Shown here piece after piece: positions 1 to 10,082 of a DNA stretch of 64,000 nucleotides; position 1 is the stretch's first letter; each line of letters opens with the position of its first letter. The notes under the pieces are model-generated. The model was not told the origin of the DNA, ran no database searches, and saw only the letters and a list, made by a program, of their open reading frames with translations. The translations under genes and the position numbers were made by a program. The stretch covers positions 434,001 through 498,000 of the forward strand of contig SVGY01000001.1 in assembly GCA_015056145.1 (NCBI GenBank), written 5' to 3'. This stretch comes from Clostridiales bacterium (GTDB lineage Bacteria > Bacillota > Clostridia > Christensenellales > Aristaeellaceae).

Positions 1-852
1 GTTGATGCTGTCGCCCAGCTTGACCCATTCCTCGTCGGAGAGCATACCATTGCGGACACGCTGCATATTCACGCCCGCCTCCGAGCACAGCAGACGCATA
101 CCGATCTGTTCCGCAGGCATTTCCAGGCTGAAAATAGCCACGCAGCGCTTACCCTTGGTAGCGGCAAACTGTGCAACTCCCAGCGCCATAGAGGTTTTAC
201 CCATGGCAGGGCGCGCACCCACCAGCACCAGCTCGCCTCCATGGAGGCCTGTCAGCATACGGTCCAGGTCATAAAGGCCTGTAGGCACACCGGAAAGGCG
301 GCCTTTCAAAAGGCTCTGCTGCTCAATTCGGTCAAAGGTGGAAAGCAGCACCTTCTGCAAGGGCATCAGGGTTTCTGCGCCGCTGCGCCGCATCACGATA
401 TCGAAGATCTGCCTTTCAGCATTCCGGAGCACATCCTGCACAGGGTCGGACTGGGCATAGCACTGTCGGGTGATCTCCTGGGAAGCTGCGATGAGCTTGC
501 GCAGGGTGGCCTTTTCCTGAACGATTTCAATATAGGTACGGGTATTGGCAGTGGTGGGCACAAAGCGGATGGCCTCCAGCAGATAAGCCGCACCGCCGAT
601 ACCGTCCAGAGTGCCCCGACGGCTCAGCTCGTTGGAGAGCGTCATCACGTCGATGGGGCTGCCGGAAATGTGCAATTCCCTCATGGCGCCGAAGATTTCC
701 TTGTGCTCAGCGCTGTAAAAATCTTCTGGCATAAGGGTTTCAAAGGCAAGGGTGGCTGCGCCGGTATCCTGCAGAACTGCGCCTATAACAGACCGCTCCG
801 CATCGATGCTGTTTGGCGGCACGGCGGTAATAAGTCCCGGCTGCTGTTCCAT
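1..852 (-). CDS. dnaB: Replicative DNA helicase DnaB (N-terminal part; runs off the window edge)
   Basis: Reverse-strand translation from ATG at 852: MEQQPGLITAVPPNSIDAERSVIGAVLQDTGAATLAFETLMPEDFYSAEHKEIF...GARPAMGKTSMALGVAQFAATKGKRCVAIFSLEMPAEQIGMRLL (DnaB N-domain and Walker A). Missing from the ORF track because it has no stop inside the window. Confidence 0.96.
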   Translation of the reverse strand, partial: MEQQPGLITAVPPNSIDAERSVIGAVLQDTGAATLAFETLMPEDFYSAEHKEIFGAMRELHISGSPIDVMTLSNELSRRGTLDGIGGAAYLLEAIRFVPTTANTRTYIEIVQEKATLRKLIAASQEITRQCYAQSDPVQDVLRNAERQIFDIVMRRSGAETLMPLQKVLLSTFDRIEQQSLLKGRLSGVPTGLYDLDRMLTGLHGGELVLVGARPAMGKTSMALGVAQFAATKGKRCVAIFSLEMPAEQIGMRLLCSEAGVNMQRVRNGMLSDEEWVKLGDSIN

Positions 853-889
853 GGCTGATCCCTCCTTATCCTCTGAATGAAAGCGTTGC

Positions 890-1339
890 TTACTTGGACA
901 TGGCCTCTACTTTTACCTTCATGTTAGCCTTAATGCCATTGTATACGGATACAACGACGGGATATTCGCCAGTCTGGCGGATGGGGTCGCATTCCAGCTT
1001 ACGCTTGTCGATCTGAGCGCCGTGCTGCTCCTTAAGGGCATCCACGATTTCCTGATTGGTAATGCTGCCGTAGAGGCGGCCGGTATCGCCGCACTTCACC
1101 TTCAGCTGGATGATCTTGCCCTTGAGGCTGTCGGCCACCTTCTGGGCTTCTTCACGGCGTTCCTGCTCCAGGCGGGCTTCATTGGCACGCTTGCGTTCGA
1201 TTTCCTTCACAGCGCCGGGAGTGGCTTCCACGGCCCACTTGCGGGGGAACAGAAAATTGCGGGCATAGCCGTCGGAAATATTGAGGATATCATCCTTTTT
1301 ACCGGTTCCCTTAACATCGCAGAGCAAAATGACTTTCAT
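890..1339 (-). CDS. rplI: 50S ribosomal protein L9
   Basis: [36 protein letters not shown] is the L9 signature; adjacent to dnaB. Confidence 0.97.
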   Translation of the reverse strand: MKVILLCDVKGTGKKDDILNISDGYARNFLFPRKWAVEATPGAVKEIERKRANEARLEQERREEAQKVADSLKGKIIQLKVKCGDTGRLYGSITNQEIVDALKEQHGAQIDKRKLECDPIRQTGEYPVVVSVYNGIKANMKVKVEAMSK

Positions 1340-2433
1340 TGTTCTTCCTCCTTGTTATTCTCTGATGAATTGCTTCCTGTTGCAAAGAAAAGGTATTCCA
1401 GAGGCAGGCAAAACACCATGACCTCGTAACACATTACCAGCATAATGCCGGCAAGCAGTCCCTTCCAGGGTGACGGACGCTTATCCTGGCCCTTGATCAT
1501 GCGCAGGAACGAAGCCGTCCCCGCAAGGGCATGGATACCCATACAGGACCAGAACACAAGTCCGCCCAGGATCTCCCATGCGCCTCCAGCCGGCAGCAGA
1601 ATCAGCGCAGAAAGAATCTCCACCGCAATTAGCCAGAACACTGTACGCCAACGGAGCGCCAGCATGGAAAAAATCACCGGCCGGGCGACCGTCACCTCTT
1701 TTTGGTTCTCGTCCCGGAGCAAAAGAAAGCTGCCATTGGCCCAGGTTACCCGAAGCAGCGTAAAAAGGGATGCAATCAGCGGTGTCCAGGTGATCACCTT
1801 TGGCAAAGCCGTCATCAACCCTTCTTCCAGCCTTGTGCCAAGAAGCAGCATCAGTTCCCTTTCCGCTTCGCTTCCGGCAAGCCCGGCGCTGGGTTCAGGC
1901 AGAAAACCGCCATAAACCAGGTACTCCATAAGGGAAGCTTTGTAAGGTAAGCTTTCCAGCCATGCACAGAAATGGGTCAGCATCCCCTGGATGATGCCTC
2001 CGGAAAACTTGTGGGAAAGCCACAAAAGCAACATCAGCACAGAAAAAACATATGCCGCCAGATATTGCTTTTGGTTTTTCAGACCCAGAGCAGGTTTTTC
2101 GCTCAGCAGGATGCGGGTGACCACGGCGGGAGCAAAAACCGTGCACAGCACCGCAAGCGCCAGCAGCCAGTCATTGGTCTGGATAAAGGAGCTTGCCGCA
2201 GGAATCAGCATAAAGACGACCAAAGAAACAGCGGTCTTTTTGTCTGCTCTGCCCAGCAGCGGACAGACCAGCACCGGCATAACAAAGGCTGCAATGAAAA
2301 AGAATCCGGGAATCAGCAGCGCTAATGTCCCAAGAACTGTAATACCCACAATTGCAGAGTTGATCTGGCTTTTTGTGGGAACAAGCGGAATCGTTTTCAA
2401 AGAGGCAGCTTCCTTTCCACGCCTTCCTGTCAT
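1336..2433 (-). CDS. DUF2232 (YybS-like) multi-pass membrane protein
   Basis: Hydrophobic multi-TM protein directly upstream of rplI, overlapping it by 4 nt; start set at [12 protein letters not shown] rather than the ORF-track extension. Confidence 0.7.
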   Translation of the reverse strand: MTGRRGKEAASLKTIPLVPTKSQINSAIVGITVLGTLALLIPGFFFIAAFVMPVLVCPLLGRADKKTAVSLVVFMLIPAASSFIQTNDWLLALAVLCTVFAPAVVTRILLSEKPALGLKNQKQYLAAYVFSVLMLLLWLSHKFSGGIIQGMLTHFCAWLESLPYKASLMEYLVYGGFLPEPSAGLAGSEAERELMLLLGTRLEEGLMTALPKVITWTPLIASLFTLLRVTWANGSFLLLRDENQKEVTVARPVIFSMLALRWRTVFWLIAVEILSALILLPAGGAWEILGGLVFWSCMGIHALAGTASFLRMIKGQDKRPSPWKGLLAGIMLVMCYEVMVFCLPLEYLFFATGSNSSENNKEEEQ

Positions 2434-2562
2434 GGCGTACCTTAAATTATACCAAAAGGTGCCTGTACAGTCAATGCAGGCTGTTTTTCCCACCCTATGG
2501 AAAAAATGCTGCCGCATCCGTTCCGCACCGGAAGGCTGCAGCAGCATTTCTGTCGGTCGCCA

Positions 2563-3888
2563 TTACTTGGTATCCTTGATCCGCCGGCGGATATCGTCCA
2601 GCAGGCTGGCAAGGCTGGGAGACTGCTTGATGGATTCCTCCACCTTGTCAATGGATGCCATGACCGTAGTATAATGCCGGCCGCCAAAGGCTTCGCCAAT
2701 TTTGGTAAGGCTGAGCCCCAGCATTTCCCGGGTAAGGTACATGGCAATCTGCCTGGGAACGGCAATCTCGTGGCTGCGGCGGGGACCCTTGAGATCGTTT
2801 ACATCCACGCCGTAATATTCTGCAACGGCTTCCTGAATGATATCGCAGGTGACCCTGCGGCTTTCGCTGTGATTGAAAAGCTCCCGCAGCGCTTCCCGTG
2901 CCAGCTGGATATCGATGGGCCGGTGGGAAAGGGCGCTGTAAGCGGTCAGGCGGGTCAGGCTGCCTTCCAGTTCACGGACGTTGGTATCGATCTTTTCGGC
3001 AATGAGTTCCAGAATATCATCCCCGACGACGATTTTTTCAAAATCAGCCTTCTTGCGCAGGATGGCCAGACGGGTTTCAAAGTCCGGACGCTGGATATCC
3101 GCAATCAATCCGCCCTCGAAACGGCTGCAAAGGCGTTCTTCCAGACGGTGGATCTCCTTGGGCGGCTTGTCGCTGGTCATAACGATCTGCTTGCCGGCCT
3201 CACGGAGATGGTTAAAGGTGTGGAAAAACTCCTCCTGAGTACTTTGCTTGCCGGCGATGAACTGAATATCGTCCACCATAAGGATATCTGCATTGCGGAA
3301 CCGATCCCGGAATTCCTGGGTCTGGTTGGACTGCATGGCGCTGATGAGCAGATTGGTAAAATCCTCGCTGGTGATGTAAACGATGTTCATATCCGGGTAA
3401 AGCTCGTGGGCATAGTGGCCGATGGCGTGCATCAGATGAGTTTTGCCCAGGCCCACGCCGCCGTAAATAAACAGCGGATTGTATGCCTTGGCAGGTACCT
3501 CCGCCACCGCCAGGGATACCGCATGGGCGAACCGGTTGCCGCCGCCTACAACAAAGGTGTCAAAGTTGTACTTGGGGTTCAGCTGGGCAAGGGTATTGCC
3601 GGTAACGGAGGCTTCCAGCTCCCTTACCCGGGTTTGCAAAGCGCCCTCACACAGGATCTCCAGTTTCAACGCCCGGCCGGAGGCGGTGTTGACAGCCTTC
3701 TGAATCTGGTTGGCAAAACGGGAAACGCCAAAATCCAGCATCACCGAATTGATGCACTCCAACACAAAAGTGTCACCAATGAGGGCGTGAGGTTTCAATG
3801 CGTTGGCAATCCAGGTGTCGTAGCTCACATGAGCCATCTCTTCCTGCAAAATTGCGCAAGCGCCCTCCCAAATGCTTTTAGCATCCAT
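2563..3888 (-). CDS. dnaA: Chromosomal replication initiator DnaA
   Basis: NPLFIYGGVGLGKTHLMHAIG, LMVDDIQFIAGKQSTQEEFFHTFN, and C-terminal GGRHYTTVMASIDKVE DnaA-box binding motif. Confidence 0.98.
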   Translation of the reverse strand: MDAKSIWEGACAILQEEMAHVSYDTWIANALKPHALIGDTFVLECINSVMLDFGVSRFANQIQKAVNTASGRALKLEILCEGALQTRVRELEASVTGNTLAQLNPKYNFDTFVVGGGNRFAHAVSLAVAEVPAKAYNPLFIYGGVGLGKTHLMHAIGHYAHELYPDMNIVYITSEDFTNLLISAMQSNQTQEFRDRFRNADILMVDDIQFIAGKQSTQEEFFHTFNHLREAGKQIVMTSDKPPKEIHRLEERLCSRFEGGLIADIQRPDFETRLAILRKKADFEKIVVGDDILELIAEKIDTNVRELEGSLTRLTAYSALSHRPIDIQLAREALRELFNHSESRRVTCDIIQEAVAEYYGVDVNDLKGPRRSHEIAVPRQIAMYLTREMLGLSLTKIGEAFGGRHYTTVMASIDKVEESIKQSPSLASLLDDIRRRIKDTK

Positions 3889-3899
3889 ACTCTTACCAA

Positions 3900-4300
3900 C
3901 CTTTTCTGTATATTATGCAAATCATATGTGGATAAATTGCGGCGATCTGCTCTTTGAAGAAGCTTCCGGCGATATGGAAAACTTCTTTCGGCTTTCTTCT
4001 TCGCCGTGTGAAAAAGCATGACTTATCATACCAAAAAACCAACACAAATTGCAAGCATATCCCTTTTCCAGCGCATGCATAACCGACCCCAATAGAATCA
4101 AGGGTGGCTTTCTAAGTCTTGTGCATGAAAAAATTTTATCCACAATCGGTGGTGGTTTGTGTGCATAAATTTACACAATATTCTTTTTATATTCATTTCA
4201 AAAGAAAAGATTACCACCCTGCGACACTTTCTTCATTTTTGACAAGGATTTATGACAAATAATGTAGAATTGTAACATGATAGCTTTTTTCATTTTTCGG
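3900..4300. other. Candidate oriC: DnaA-box cluster with AT-rich segment
   Basis: TTATCCACA at 4136-4144, its complement TGTGGATAA at 3927-3935, TGTGCATAA at 4160-4168, near-box TGTGCATGA at 4120-4128; AT-rich stretch about 4165-4210; next to dnaA. Confidence 0.75.
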
Positions 4301-4315
4301 AAAGGAGGAATATCC

Positions 4316-4804
4316 ATGGCTGTACCTGTTTCCCACGGGGAGCTGGAAGCGGTTCTGCGCCCTTGGCTTGGTTCGCTTTTTCTTTCCTCCAACCCGATGC
4401 TTATGCGCCTCACACAACTTTTGCAGGCATATGCCCCCTACAAACAAACCTTGGAAGACCTCCGGGATGAGGTGGAACGCTTCCTTGTAACCAACATCAG
4501 CGGCTACACCCGGGGCAGCATGCAGGTGCTCAACGATCAATACAAAACCCAGCGGCTCAATGCAGGCAACATCCGCTGGATCACCGACGAGGTAATGGGT
4601 GTTCTCTTTGACAAGCTAACTCCCTTCTCCGCCAATTTCATCAAGCTGAACGATTACAGCCTTCGGGTACAGAGTCTTTCCGCCCTTCGGGTACTGTACC
4701 AGAAATACAGTTCCTTCTACTCCCCCGAGGAGCTCAACGTGATGGTTTCTTTCATCAAGCGCACTTATTTGCCGGAAAAATACCGCAACTGGCTCATAGA
4801 ATAA
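4316..4804 (+). CDS. Hypothetical protein on the far side of the putative oriC
   Basis: MAVPVSHGELEAVLRPWLGSLFLSSNPML...; preceded by AAAGGAGGAATATCC SD; no family recognised. Confidence 0.75.
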   Translation: MAVPVSHGELEAVLRPWLGSLFLSSNPMLMRLTQLLQAYAPYKQTLEDLRDEVERFLVTNISGYTRGSMQVLNDQYKTQRLNAGNIRWITDEVMGVLFDKLTPFSANFIKLNDYSLRVQSLSALRVLYQKYSSFYSPEELNVMVSFIKRTYLPEKYRNWLIE

Positions 4805-4841
4805 AACCATCGCTTTATTTCACCAGAAACAAGGAGTCCTT

Positions 4842-6188
4842 ATGGAACAGCAAACCCTTTGGAGCAGTCTCCCCAACCATGAAACCCAACCGCCTCTTGC
4901 GGACCGCATGCGCCCCCGCACACTGGACGATTTTCTTGGACAGGAGCATCTTCTGGCTCCCGGTCGCCTTCTCAGGCGGGCCATTCAGGCGGACAGGCTG
5001 CAGAGCAGCATCTTCTGGGGTCCTCCCGGCTGCGGCAAAACCACGCTGGCTTCCATTGTGGCTCATATGACGAACAGCGCTTTTTTCAAACTGAACGCCG
5101 TCACCAGCGGTGTTGCTGATGTGCGTCAGGTACTTAAAGAGGCGGAAGACCTCCGGCTTCGCCAGGGCAGAAGTTCCTACCTGCTTCTGGATGAATGCCA
5201 TCGCTGGTCCAAAGCCCAGAGCGACAGTATCCTCCCCGCCATCGAATCCGGCCTTATCCGCTTCATCGGTTCCACCACGGAAAATCCCATGGTCAGCATG
5301 ACCCCTGCCATTGTAAGCCGCTGCCGTGTGTTTGAATTCCAGCCCCTGAGCCGTGATCATGTGGTGAAGGCTCTCCAGGCAGCCATCCAGGACAAAGAAC
5401 GGGGCTATGGTACGGAGGATATCCGTACCGAAGCCGGCGCCCTTGAATACATTGCAGGCGTTGCCGGCGGCGACGTTCGCACCGCCCTTGGCGCATTGGA
5501 GCTTGCCTGCCTGACCACTCCGGAAGAAATTGATCCGGAAACCGGCGAGCTCTACCGCCCCATCACCCTGGAAACCGCCCAGGAAAGCGTGCAGAAACCC
5601 ATGCTTAGGCTGGATGAGGATATGTACTACGATATGCTCTCCGCCTTCATCAAAAGCATGCGTGGCAGCGATCCGGATGCTGCCCTGCTCTGGTTCAGCC
5701 GCATGCTGTATGCCGGTGTCGACCCAAAGCTGATCGTCCGCAGGCTCATTGTTCATGCCAGCGAAGATGTTGGCCTTGCAGATCCCACCGCCATGCTTCA
5801 GGCATCCGCAGCCGCCACTGCGCTGGAATTTGTTGGCATGCCCGAAGCCCGCATTCCCATTGCCCAGGCTATTATTGCCGTCAGCATGGCCGAAAAAAGC
5901 AACTCTGTCTGCGCCGCCGTGGATGCTGCCAGGGCTGATGCGGAGAAAGGAAACTTCAGCCCCGTTCCTGTTTATCTGCGGGATCAGAGTTACTCCATCC
6001 CCCATGCCAACACCCCCGGCTACAAATATCCCCATGATTATCCCGGGCATTTTGTCCCCCAGACCTACATGCCCAAGGGCTACGAGCATACCGTGTACTA
6101 CCATCCCACCGATCAGGGGCACGAAGCCAAGTTGAAGGCCCGGCATATCCGACGTTATGGAGGCGAACATGAGAAAACCCGAACATAA
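4842..6188 (+). CDS. rarA: RarA/MgsA-family AAA+ ATPase, paralog 1
   Basis: LADRMRPRTLDDFLGQEHLL, GPPGCGKTTLA, LLLDECHRWSKAQSD, GSTTENPMVSMTPAIVSRCRVF, C-terminal YKYPHDYPGHFVPQTYMP. Confidence 0.92.
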   Translation: MEQQTLWSSLPNHETQPPLADRMRPRTLDDFLGQEHLLAPGRLLRRAIQADRLQSSIFWGPPGCGKTTLASIVAHMTNSAFFKLNAVTSGVADVRQVLKEAEDLRLRQGRSSYLLLDECHRWSKAQSDSILPAIESGLIRFIGSTTENPMVSMTPAIVSRCRVFEFQPLSRDHVVKALQAAIQDKERGYGTEDIRTEAGALEYIAGVAGGDVRTALGALELACLTTPEEIDPETGELYRPITLETAQESVQKPMLRLDEDMYYDMLSAFIKSMRGSDPDAALLWFSRMLYAGVDPKLIVRRLIVHASEDVGLADPTAMLQASAAATALEFVGMPEARIPIAQAIIAVSMAEKSNSVCAAVDAARADAEKGNFSPVPVYLRDQSYSIPHANTPGYKYPHDYPGHFVPQTYMPKGYEHTVYYHPTDQGHEAKLKARHIRRYGGEHEKTRT

Positions 6189-7038
6189 GCCTTCCCTTGA
6201 AAAAAATGCAGTATATGCCATCGTGGTCAATGCAATCCAAATTGCGGCCCTGCTCATTTTCGTGCTTTACGTCTGTCTGATGGATCTGACCGGTTACAAT
6301 CTGCTTGCACTGCGTATCATAGCGGTTCTGGGTGCACTTCTTGCCGGTATCGGCGCAGTGATCGATATACATGACGCCCGGCAGACCCGCAAACGTCTGC
6401 GCACCATTAACGAGCTGCAAATTGTCAACGATCAGATGAACGGCCTTAACCTCAAGCTGCGGGAACAGCGTCACGATTTTCTCAACCATCTGCAGGTGGT
6501 TTACAGCCTGCTGGAAATGGGCGAACACCAGGATGCCATCGAGTATCTTGAAACCGTATATACCCAGCTGCAGTCCGTTTCCAGGGTCATGCGTACAAAA
6601 GTAACGGCTTTCAATGCGCTGCTTCAGGCGAAAAATGCGGATTGCGAGCAGCGGGGCATCCATTTGGAGCTTGATATCCACAGTGCTTTGGAGGATATTG
6701 CTGCCCCCAGCTGGGAGCTGTGCTGCATTATGGGAAACCTTATCGACAACGCCATGGATGCGGCGGAATCCTCCAAGGATCCTCTGATCCGCCTTACGGT
6801 TATGGAAAGCCTGCGTGCTGTCGAGTTTCGTATTTCCAACAACGGCGCCTCCATTCCTGCTGAGATGAAGGAATCCATTTTTGAAGCGGGCGTATCCACC
6901 AAAGGGGAAGGTCACGGCATGGGGCTGAGCATCGTCCGCCAGCGCCTGCAAGAACTGGGCGGCATAATCACCTTGCTGGACGGCACCGAAACCACCACTT
7001 TTTCCGTGCTTTTGCCCCGAAAAACTGTTCAGAAATAA
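6169..7038 (+). CDS. Sensor histidine kinase, Spo0B-alpha/GHKL type, N-terminal TM segments
   Basis: LREQRHDFLNHLQVVYSLLEMGEHQDAIEYLE (H-box), GNLIDNAMDAAE (N-box), GHGMGLSIVRQRL (G-box); SD GGAGG 6 nt before ATG 6169; overlaps the end of rarA. Confidence 0.88.
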   Translation: MRKPEHKPSLEKNAVYAIVVNAIQIAALLIFVLYVCLMDLTGYNLLALRIIAVLGALLAGIGAVIDIHDARQTRKRLRTINELQIVNDQMNGLNLKLREQRHDFLNHLQVVYSLLEMGEHQDAIEYLETVYTQLQSVSRVMRTKVTAFNALLQAKNADCEQRGIHLELDIHSALEDIAAPSWELCCIMGNLIDNAMDAAESSKDPLIRLTVMESLRAVEFRISNNGASIPAEMKESIFEAGVSTKGEGHGMGLSIVRQRLQELGGIITLLDGTETTTFSVLLPRKTVQK

Positions 7039-7113
7039 CACGATACTTTTCCTTTGCACGAAATCCGCCGCCCGATTCGTTTTATTGGCAAAATACCAGA
7101 AAGGGGCCTCCCC

Positions 7114-7797
7114 ATGAAAAAATGGTTAGTGCTTTTCCTTTTCCTGTTGCTGACGCCCGCTTTTGCCAGTGCACAGAGCGATACATACATTTATGGCGGC
7201 AGCGGTGTTGATACCCTTGGCGGTGTTGCCGTAAGTTCCGATGGTCGCATCCTTTTGACCGGATATACCGAATCCTCCGACGGCACGTTGGAGGATCGCA
7301 CCAAAAACGGCCCGGCGGGCTGGGTTCTGTGCATTGACCATAATGGTGAAGTTCTCTGGAATTTCTGCCGTCATTACGCCAGGTACGAACGCATGGAGAC
7401 TCCCGTCTTTCAGCCGGACGGCAGTGCAACCGTGGTCTTCTGGACGGAACAAGGCGGCATTGGCAGGCTGGAGCTGCTCTCCCTGTCGCCGGAAGGTCAG
7501 CTGCTCTCCATCACGCCGCTGATTGAAGCAGCGGACAACATGATCCATGTACGAACCTGCGGCTTCATACCCGAAACGGGCTATGTGGTGCAGGAAATGA
7601 ATAAGCGTACACAATCATTGCGGTTGATGGTTTTCGGGCTGGATGGTCAATACGTCTGCGACCTGGATCATTTCGACGAAGACGATCCCCTGTCCGCCCT
7701 TTTCCCCAACGGCACCCGGGTCACTCTTCAGGATATCGAGCAGAACAACGGAGATGTACAGGTGACCTTTGAGGCTGATGAGCCGACCGGCATATAA
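7114..7797 (+). CDS. Secreted protein, probable beta-propeller-like repeats
   Basis: Signal peptide MKKWLVLFLFLLLTPAFASA; YGGSGVDTLGGVAVSSDGRILLTGYTESSDGTL repeat-like motif. Confidence 0.6.
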   Translation: MKKWLVLFLFLLLTPAFASAQSDTYIYGGSGVDTLGGVAVSSDGRILLTGYTESSDGTLEDRTKNGPAGWVLCIDHNGEVLWNFCRHYARYERMETPVFQPDGSATVVFWTEQGGIGRLELLSLSPEGQLLSITPLIEAADNMIHVRTCGFIPETGYVVQEMNKRTQSLRLMVFGLDGQYVCDLDHFDEDDPLSALFPNGTRVTLQDIEQNNGDVQVTFEADEPTGI

Positions 7798-7856
7798 AAG
7801 ACACTTCTTTCTTCATGCCCTCCCAAAGTTACAGTTTCCCTTTTCAACAACAAACC

Positions 7857-7880
7857 CCCGGAAAGTGCTTGCTTTCCGGG
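7857..7880. terminator. Intergenic terminator-like hairpin
   Basis: CCCGGAAAG-TGCTTG-CTTTCCGGG between converging genes. Confidence 0.65.
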
Positions 7881-7908
7881 AGTTTGCTTTTGAACGGAAC
7901 TTCCTCCG

Positions 7909-8715
7909 TTACTTTTTACCCACATACACCGCATGTCCACAGGTTTCCACAATTTCCTTCCGGGTGGAGGTTTCCTCAATCAGCTCATACACTCTGCTTT
8001 TCATCACCGGATCGCTGATGGCGCAGATCGCCTCCTCACGCTCGTAAGCAAAACCACGCACGGAGCGCAGGCCCAGCTTCACAAAGCCACAATCTGAAAA
8101 CAGGTTTTCCATCTCCCCGGATTCAGCATAGAAGCCTTCCTGAAAGCCGTATTCCGCAAGATTCACAAACTTCCCGGAACGGAACACTTCTAAAAGATTA
8201 CCTTCGTCCACCTGCGCAGGACTACGCACATATCTGTCCACAATGGCAATGCTGCCTGAAAGATACGGGATGAAGGCCGCCAGCGTCACTCCGCCAGGCT
8301 TCAGCACCCTGTAGATTTCCCTGACAGCCGCTTCCCGTTCCGCCGCCTCCGTCAGATGGTAGAAAGGGCCAAAGGCGATAACAGCGTCGAAAGTATCGTC
8401 AGCATACAGGGAAAGATCCATGGCGTTTACCACATCACAGCTTTTCAAAACTTTTCCGGTGTCTTTCTCCATGGCCTGCTCAATCAGCTTCTGGGAAAGA
8501 TCTGCCAGATACATCTCGTAGCCCATCTCCGCAAGAGGAAAACTGTATACGCCGGATGCGCCGCCAAGATCAAGTATTTTTCCCTTTTCGGGCAGATATT
8601 TCTGCAGGATTCTCAGGGACATTTCATATTCCAGCCGTCCGCTGGCATCCCACTTCAGCCGGTTGTCTTCATCAAAATGCTGATAATAATCCCTGACCCG
8701 GTCAAAATTCGTCAT
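7909..8715 (-). CDS. Class I SAM-dependent methyltransferase
   Basis: KILDLGGASGVYSFPLAEMGYEMYLADLS (motif I), DAVIAFGPFYHLTEAAEREAAVREIYRVLKPGG. Confidence 0.88.
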   Translation of the reverse strand: MTNFDRVRDYYQHFDEDNRLKWDASGRLEYEMSLRILQKYLPEKGKILDLGGASGVYSFPLAEMGYEMYLADLSQKLIEQAMEKDTGKVLKSCDVVNAMDLSLYADDTFDAVIAFGPFYHLTEAAEREAAVREIYRVLKPGGVTLAAFIPYLSGSIAIVDRYVRSPAQVDEGNLLEVFRSGKFVNLAEYGFQEGFYAESGEMENLFSDCGFVKLGLRSVRGFAYEREEAICAISDPVMKSRVYELIEETSTRKEIVETCGHAVYVGKK

Positions 8716-9617
8716 CTTGTTTCTCTCCTGACACGATCCACTATATTTTGATAGTTTTCCGGAGGCTGCGCTTCAAAATGCAGTCTTTCCCCGGTTCTGG
8801 GGTGATCAAAATCCAGCTTCCATGCATGGAGCATCAGCCGGGATGCCTTCACACCATTTTTTGCACCGTAGATAGGATCGCCCACCACCGGGTGATGGAT
8901 ATGCTGCATATGCACCCTGATCTGATGGGTTCGCCCGGTCAGTATGTGTACCTCCAGAAGCGTGCTGTTTCTATGCCGTTCAAGCACCTTCCACTCCGTC
9001 AGGGATTCCCTTCCTTCGGGATCCACCGCCATTTTCTTGCGATCCTTTTTGGAACGGGCAATGGGCTGGTTGATGCTTCCCTGTTCTTCTTTGAGGTTTC
9101 CTTCCACCAGCGCAAGATAGCGTTTATCCATGGTTCGCTCCTTCAGCTGCATGCTGAGGCTTTCGTGAGCCATATCATTCTTTGCGATCATGATAACGCC
9201 GCTGGTATCCTTGTCCAGGCGGTGTACGATGCCGGGACGTTTTACCCCGCCGATGCCGCTGAGATCTTCCATAGCGTAGAGAAGCGCATTGACCAGTGTT
9301 CCGCTTTCATTTCCGGGTGCAGGATGCACCACCATACCATAGGGTTTGACCACCACGGCCACATCTTCGTCCTCGTACAGGATTTCCAGAGGGATCTCCT
9401 CTTTTTCCACGGTCATTTCTACAGGATCGGGGATGCTGATCTCTACTTCATCCCCCGCCTGCACCTTGAAGCTGGTTTTGGTTTTTTCGGAACCATTCAC
9501 AGTGCAGTGACCTGCCTCGATCCACTTGGCTGCCTGAGACCGGCTGCACTCGGCCATCAGTGCCACCATCACATCCAGGCGTGCATCATTCTCCGCTGAC
9601 TTGTTTATCTTCTGCAA
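8712..9617 (-). CDS. RluD-family 23S rRNA pseudouridine synthase
   Basis: S4 domain plus GIVHRLDKDTSGVIMIAKND catalytic motif; GRTHQIRVHMQHIHHPVVGDPIYG. Confidence 0.95.
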   Translation of the reverse strand: MQKINKSAENDARLDVMVALMAECSRSQAAKWIEAGHCTVNGSEKTKTSFKVQAGDEVEISIPDPVEMTVEKEEIPLEILYEDEDVAVVVKPYGMVVHPAPGNESGTLVNALLYAMEDLSGIGGVKRPGIVHRLDKDTSGVIMIAKNDMAHESLSMQLKERTMDKRYLALVEGNLKEEQGSINQPIARSKKDRKKMAVDPEGRESLTEWKVLERHRNSTLLEVHILTGRTHQIRVHMQHIHHPVVGDPIYGAKNGVKASRLMLHAWKLDFDHPRTGERLHFEAQPPENYQNIVDRVRRETR

Positions 9618-10068
9618 TCTTCTCTCTCCAATCCTGAGGCCTGAACAAGAGGCTGATAATCAAAAGGGCTACCCCTGCGCAGATGGCGATATCCGCTACA
9701 TTGCAAATGAACCACGGCAAAAAGGGAAAGTAGATCATATCCACCACAGAGCCAAAAATCAGCCGCTCTGCAAAATTACCTACAAATCCGCCCAGCACAA
9801 GGCCTTCCACCACACGCATATAGCGGGTGGGAATATAACTGCGCAGCATATACCAGGCAACAATATTGATAATCAGCGGCATCAGCAGGGATGCGATCCT
9901 GTTCCCGGCCAGAAATCCAAGGGCCATGCCGTTGTTATGGGTCAGCCGCAGCTCCAGTATATTTGCAATGACCACTACGGCATCATTCAGCCCTTTTACA
10001 GCCAGCAGTTTTGTTGCCCAGTCCGTCAGGGCTACCGCCGCCGCCACAAGGATCATCAGCAGGATCAT
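9586..10068 (-). CDS. lspA: Signal peptidase II
   Basis: LTDWATKLLA..., LRLTHNNGMALGFL, VVDMIYFPFLPWFICNVADIAICAGV (catalytic Asp motifs). Confidence 0.94.
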   Translation of the reverse strand: MILLMILVAAAVALTDWATKLLAVKGLNDAVVVIANILELRLTHNNGMALGFLAGNRIASLLMPLIINIVAWYMLRSYIPTRYMRVVEGLVLGGFVGNFAERLIFGSVVDMIYFPFLPWFICNVADIAICAGVALLIISLLFRPQDWREKIAEDKQVSGE

Positions 10069-10082
10069 CCCTTTTTTCCTCC

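Noticed and set aside
4815-6257. 480-aa minus-strand ORF antisense to rarA
   Set aside because: Gly/His-rich shadow translation of a well-supported AAA+ ATPase.
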